A DNA stretch of 64,000 nucleotides, taken from assembly GCA_963776505.1 (NCBI GenBank), contig CAVZNH010000085.1, positions 1 to 64,000 of the forward strand, in the 5' to 3' direction. Under the pieces are notes generated by a model. The model had not been told where the DNA came from. It did no database searches and was given only the letters and a program-made list of their open reading frames with translations. The position numbers and the translations under genes were made by a program. Source of the stretch: JAMXLO01 sp963776505 (GTDB taxonomy: Bacteria > Pseudomonadota > Alphaproteobacteria > Acetobacterales > Acetobacteraceae). This document shows, one piece after another, positions 59,820-64,000 of this stretch (position 1 is the first letter of the stretch; each line of letters begins with the position of its first letter).

Positions 59820-60995
59820 CTAAAATCCGGCCTCCGGCAGCAATGCCACGCGGCTGCCGGGGAGCGTCTCTATCCGGCCGGCGAGCTCCAATTCCAACAG
59901 TACCGCCATGACCGCTGCCGCAGAGAACTGGCAGCGCCGCACGACGTCGTCAACGGCTGTCGGAGAAGTTCCAAGGAGATCAATGACTTGCTGACGAGCT
60001 ACGGCGAGGTCGGCGCCGCATTCCGCGGGTTCCTGCCACGTCGGCGGCGGTTCGGCGAGTCCTGGTTTGGCGTCGCGAGCGAACAGCGGGACGCGGGCCA
60101 AGCCTTCACGCGAGGGGTGGTCGGGAAGGTTCTCGAGCACGTCCTGCGCCGTCTCGGTCAGGTGCGCACCCTGGCGGATCAGATCGTTGGCGCCACGTGA
60201 GCGTGGGTCGAGCGGTGATCCGGGCACCGCGAACAGCTCTCGGCCGGCCTCCTGGGCGAGGCGCGCGGTGATCAGGCTGCCGGAACGCAGCGCCGCCTCC
60301 ACCACCACGACGCCGAGGGCGAGGCCGGCGATGATCCGGTTTCGGCGTGGGAAGTGGCGCGCCTGGGGCGCGGTCCCGAGCGGCGCCTCGGTGACCACGG
60401 CGCCGCCTTCCGCGATGCGCCGTTGCAGATCGGCGTGTTCCGGCGGGTAGGGATTGTCGAGACCGCCAGCCACCGCCGCGATGGTCCGACCGGTCTGGAG
60501 GGCGCCGCTATGGGCCGCGCCGTCGATGCCGCGCGCGAGGCCGGAGACCACCACCAGCGATCGTGCCAGCTCGGCGGCCAGGCTCTCGGCCATGCGCTGA
60601 CCATTGGCAGAGGCGTTGCGGCCGCCCACCAGGGCGATCGCGCGGCTTGCCAGCAGCGCCGATCGCCGAGCACAATGAGAGCGGCCGGTGCATCGTCCAG
60701 CATGGCCAGCAGCGGCGGGTAATCCGGTTCTCCGGCAAAGATCACGCATGCGCCCAGCCGGGCGAGGACGTGCAGTTCGTGCTCAGCATCGTCCGACGAG
60801 GGGACAATCCGAGGCGTGCGAACGTCCGCCGGCGCGGGCCAGGGCCGGCAGCGCATCGAGTGCAGCCGCAGCCGATCCATACCGGGTCAGCATGCGTCGA
60901 TACGCGACCGGCCCGACGCCCTCGGTGCGGGCAAGTCGCAGCCGATCTATCGTGTCGGCCGAGGGTGGCTGCGGTGGCTCATGCTTTTTGCCCAA
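59820..60995 (-). CDS. dprA: DNA-processing protein DprA, frameshifted
   Basis: About 390 residues. It binds ssDNA and loads RecA in natural transformation. N-terminal helical part: ADTIDRLRLARTEGVGPVAY, RMLTRYGSAAAALDALPALA. Frame changes near 60,820 and 60,660 lead through CVIFAGEPDYPPLLAMLDDA to the Rossmann core IALVGGRNASANGQRMAESL, VVVSGLARGIDGAAHSGAL, NPYPPEHADLQRRI, FPRRNRIIAGLALGVVVVEA and FAVPGSPLDPRSRGANDLIR, then a winged-helix C-domain (AVDDVVRRCQFSAAAVMAVL). The start appears to be TTG 60995, overlapping the plsY end. Confidence 0.9.
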
Positions 60996-61571
60996 TGCGC
61001 GGCTCGGTGCCTGCGATCAGGCGGCGGATGTTCGTCGTGATGACGGGCGAACACCAGCACGGCGATTACCAACGCAAGCTTAACGATGGTCATGTCGGCC
61101 AGGATGGCGGCAAGGATCGGCGCGAGCGCGAACGACAGCGAGCGCAGCGAGGCGATGAGACAAGCCGTGCCAGCGCGGCCATGACCAGCCAGACGGCGCC
61201 GGCGCAGATGCCCAACTGGCCAGGCGGCGGCGATCAGCACGCCGTAGGCCGTGGCGACGGCCTTGCCTCCCTTGAAGCCGCAGCCAGACCGGGAAGGCGT
61301 GGCCCAGCACCGCGCCGACGCCGGCCCACAGAACCGCCGCGTGACCGCCCAGCCAGAGCGGCGAGCAGGACGGCGGCGGCGCCCTTCCGGCGTCCAGCAG
61401 CAGCGTGGCCGCGGCGAGCGCCTTGTTGCCGGTGCGCAGCACGTTGGTGGCGCCGATATTGCCCGAGCCGATGCGGCGGATGTCGCCCAGGCCGGCGGCG
61501 CGCGTCAGCAGCAGGCCGAACGGGATCGAGCCCAGCAGGTAGCCCGGAAGCAGGAATACAATGGGCGGCAT
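60979..61571 (-). CDS. plsY: glycerol-3-phosphate acyltransferase PlsY, frameshifted
   Basis: About 197 residues. ATG 61571: MPPIVFLLPGYLLGSIPFGL, the loop motif RIGSGNIGATNVLRTGNKA (catalytic motif 1), GHAFPVWLRLQG-(K)G with frame changes near 61,270 and 61,180, then SLRSLSFALAPILAAILADM and the tail NIRRLIAGTEPRIGQKA to TGA 60979. Transfers the acyl group from acyl-phosphate, the PlsX product, to glycerol-3-phosphate. The ATG follows the pyrC stop directly (TAGATG). Confidence 0.9.
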
Positions 61572-62857
61572 CTAACCGAACACCCGCCTGCCGGCCTTCC
61601 AGGTGCCCAGTACCACGTCCCTCCAGCGCGCGGCCGTCGAACGGCGTGTTCTGCGCCTTGCCGGGCAGTTTGCCGGCCTCGACCTGCCAGACGCGCTCCG
61701 GATGGAACAGGCAGAGATCCGCCGGCCGCCCCTTCGCCAGCCGTCCCGCCGTCGATGCCGCAGCAGTGCGGCCGGCCGCGCCGTCAGCAGCTCGATCGCG
61801 CGCAGCCAGGGTCAGCGCGCCGTTGTGCACCTGCGCCAGCGTCACGCCGAGCAGCGTGGCAAGGCCGGTGCCGCCCGGCGTGGCCTGGGCGAAGGGCTGG
61901 CGCTTGTCGTCGGCGTCGCGCGGCTGGTGGTCCGAGGCGATCGGCGTCGATCGTGCCGTCGGCCAGCGCCGCGACCACCGCCAGCCGGTCCGCTTCCTTG
62001 CGCAGCGGCGGCGACAGCTTGGCGTAGGTGCGGAAGTCGCCGATCGCCGTCTCGTTCAGGTCGAAATAGGGCGGCGCGGTGTCGCAGGTCACGGCGAGCC
62101 CATCGGCCTTCGCCTGGCGGATCAGCGCCAGCGCCTCGGCGGTGGAGACATGCGCGAAATGCACCGCCCCGCCGGTCAGCGCCGCGAGCCGGATGTCGCG
62201 CGCGACCAGGATCGCCTCGGCGGCGGCCGGGATGCCAGGCAGGCCGAGCCTGGTCGCCAGTTCGCCCTCGGTGGCCGCGCCGCCTGCCGGCGAGCGAGGG
62301 CTCCTCGGGATGCTGCACGATGCGGGCGCCGAAGCCGCGCGCGTAGGACAGGCCAGCCGCATCAGCCGGGCCGAGCCGATGGCGCGGCTGCCGTCGGTGA
62401 AGGCGACCGCGCCGGCCTCGCGCAGCAGGCCGAGTTCGGCCAGCTCCTCGCCGCGGCAGCCGGCGGTGACGGCGCCGTAGGGCAGGATGGTCAGACTGCC
62501 GGTCTCCTCGCCGCGCGCGCGCAGCAGGCGCACCAGGGCCGGGTCGTCGATGGCGGGCAGGGTGTCGGGCAGGGCGGCGAGCGTGGTGATGCCGCCGGCG
62601 GCGGCCGCCTCGCGCGGCCGAGGCGATGGTCTCGCGGTATTCGTAGCCCGGCTCGCCGAGGGCGGCGCGCATATCGACCAGGCCTGGGCACAGGATCGCG
62701 CCGTCCTCGGCAATCACCGTCGGCGCCGTCCGGCCGGCCCAGGCCCGGGGCCGAAATCGGCGATCAGCCCGTCGCGCACCAGCAGGTCGCCGTGCTGGTC
62801 GACGCCTGATGCTGGGTCCAGCAGGCGGACGCCGGTGAAGAGCGTATCAGGGCTCAT
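61572..62857 (-). CDS. dihydroorotase-like protein, probably non-catalytic (PyrX type), frameshifted
   Basis: About 428 residues. ATG 62857 (MSPDTLFTGVRLLDPASGVD), overlapping the pyrB end. Amidohydrolase fold motifs: GAILCPGLVDMRAALGEPGY, GGAVHFAHVSTAEALALIRQ, AVTCDTAPPYFDLNETAIGD, RTYAKLSPPLRKEADRLAVV, and the tail GRPADLCLFHPERVWQVEAG ... WKAGRRVFG. The metal-binding HxH after PGLVD is replaced by MRA, and the usual His in the VTxHH region is also missing. This is the pattern of pyrC' proteins that hold PyrB in an active complex without activity. Several frame changes (near 62,740, 62,610, 62,290, 61,945, 61,740 and 61,620). Confidence 0.85.
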
Positions 62858-63786
62858 TCCGCCCGTGTCCGCGCGACAGCGTGTCCAGCACCGCCATGCG
62901 CACCGCGACGCCCATCTCCACCTGCTCGCGGATCACGCTGCGCTGCGGGTCGTCGGCGACGGCGCTGTCGATCTCCACGCCGCGGTTCATCGGCCCCGGA
63001 TGCATCACCAGGGCATCCGGCTTTGCGACGCGACAGCTTGGCGGCATCCAGGCCGAAGAAGCGGAAATACTCGCGCGCGCTCGGCACGAGGCCGCCCTGC
63101 ATCCGTTCGTGCTGCAGCCGCAGCATCATCACGATGTCGGCGCCGGCGAGGCCGCGCTCCATGTCGTGGAACACCTCGACACCCAGCCGCTCCGCCTCGG
63201 CCGGCATCAGTGTCGGCGGCCCGACCACACGTACCCGGCTGCCCATCGTGGTAAGCAGGTGGATGTTGGAGCGGGCGACCCGCGAGTGCAGCATGTCGCC
63301 GCAGATCGCGACCGTCAGGCCTTGCAGGCGACCCTTGCGGCGGCGGATGGTCAGCGCGTCGAGCAGCGCCTGGGTGGGATGCTCGTGAGTGCCATCTCCG
63401 GCGTTGATGACCGCGGCATCGACCTTCTGCGCCAGCAGGTTCGGCGCGCCCGACTGGGCGTGGCGCACCACCAGCAGGTCGCAATGCATGGCATTTAGCG
63501 TCGCTGCGGTGTCGAGCAGCGTTTCGCCCTTGCTGACCGAGGAGGTTGAGACGGACATGTTGATCACGTCGGCGCCCAGCCGCTTGCCGGCCAGCTCGAA
63601 GCTGGTGCGTGTCCGCGTCGAGTCCTCGAAGAACAGGTTGATCAGCGTGCGCCCACGCAGCAGGTCGCGCTGTGTCTTGCCCGAGCGGTTGAGCAGCACG
63701 TAGCTCTCTGCCAGGTCGAGCAGATGGCCGATCTCGGGCGGGTGGAGGCCCTCGATCGCCAGCAGGTGTTTTTGTCGGTACGACAC
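62847..63786 (-). CDS. pyrB: aspartate carbamoyltransferase catalytic chain, one frameshift
   Basis: About 313 residues. GTG 63786 (VSYRQKHLLAIEGLHPPEIG) is the likely start; ATG 63834 is an alternative. Carbamoyl-phosphate site LFFEDSTRTRTSFELAGKRL, then VSTSSVSKGETLLDTAATLN, the HAQSGAP motif, GDGTHEHPTQALLDALTIRR and AICGDMLHSRVARSNIHLL. A frame change near 63,030 leads to DALVMHPGPMNRGVEIDSAV and VAVRMAVLDTLSRGHG, ending at 62,847. First committed step of pyrimidine synthesis. It is coupled to the pyrC-like gene, as expected for the PyrB-PyrC' complex; no pyrI is seen. Confidence 0.95.
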
Positions 63787-63850
63787 GACCCTAGGTCGCA
63801 GAAACCTCCGCGGGCCGTCAATGTCTCCGCGCATCGCCGGCAGGCAGTGT

Positions 63851-64000
63851 TCACTGCGCGGCGGTGGCGGAGCCCAAAAGGAGGGCGACATGCTTGCTCG
63901 CCGGAGCTCCGTAGCCGCCGGCTGCCATCGCCAGAAGCTCGATATCATCGAGATTGACCAAGAGGTCGGCCGATGCGCCGCAATCGGCGCCGTCATTGCT
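63851..64000 (-). CDS. C-terminal fragment of an unknown protein
   Basis: The last 49 codons of a reverse-strand ORF entering from the right edge: ADLLVNLDDIELLAMAAGGY, GAPASKHVALLLGSATAAQ, stop TGA 63851. Too short to identify. It ends 17-65 bp before the pyrB start, depending on which pyrB start is real, so it may be in the same operon. Confidence 0.4.
   Translation of the reverse strand, partial: SNDGADCGASADLLVNLDDIELLAMAAGGYGAPASKHVALLLGSATAAQ

Overview
The window joins two unrelated high-GC genomes. Bases 1 to about 33,885 look actinobacterial: strong G/C third positions, IS481/IS3-like, IS5 and IS21 elements of actinomycete type, a zinc-ribbon/cyclase/AAA regulator, and a tRNA-Tyr-like locus. 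Bases from about 33,915 to 64,000 look like an alphaproteobacterium, most likely Acetobacteraceae or a near relative: fabH-plsX-rpmF, yceD, a ubiquinol-cytochrome c chaperone, bamE, thiL, pleD-rpmG, a ctpA-like protease, and a pyrB-pyrC-plsY-dprA-topA-rnr run. At the join a repeat protein is cut mid-repeat and fabH is cut just before its catalytic Cys. I read this as an assembly or amplification chimera, not as biology.

Layout, left part. 1-690: broken WD40-repeat gene. 1,229-2,575: membrane-anchored pentapeptide-repeat protein with a 90-bp tandem repeat. 2.66-6.97 kb: nested insertion sequences; an IS21 unit (istA, a passenger ORF, an istB stub) is abutted by an rve-type IS, which is itself split by an IS5 element with a clean 3-bp target duplication. 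7.1-9.2 kb: an AT-richer orphan gene, a small inverted-repeat element and a decayed acylating aldehyde dehydrogenase. 9.2-12.6 kb: a tandem cyclic-nucleotide-binding protein, a class II glutamine amidotransferase and a double-hotdog thioesterase. 13.2-17.8 kb: an exported Ig-like protein and a large cyclase/ATPase regulator. 17.9-20.2 kb: a thiolase fragment cut by a second rve-type IS, a degenerate tRNA-Tyr-like sequence and IS relics. 20.5-33.9 kb: a tightly coupled three-gene operon encoding a fibronectin-III-like protein, a two-HKD phospholipase-D-like protein and a giant beta-rich protein with at least five C-terminal concanavalin/LamG-like repeats. This operon is the best candidate for an undescribed system.

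Layout, right part. 33.9-38.2 kb: fatty-acid/phospholipid and ribosome genes (fabH, plsX, rpmF, yceD), with a small insertion of phage-like ORFs between rpmF and yceD. 38.3-44.3 kb: bamE, an MFS transporter, a hybrid histidine kinase, thiL and small conserved proteins. 44.3-51.7 kb: a long FAD/FeS oxidoreductase divergent from a PLP aminotransferase, a GST, an EamA exporter and a phospholipid methyltransferase. 51.9-64 kb: pleD, rpmG, ctpA-like, rnr, topA, dprA, plsY, a catalytically dead pyrC-like gene and pyrB.

Single-base frame breaks occur in almost every long gene on both sides of the join, including essential ones. Most are therefore probably uncorrected sequencing indels. Coordinates below span the reconstructed gene where neighbouring frames clearly continue one protein.
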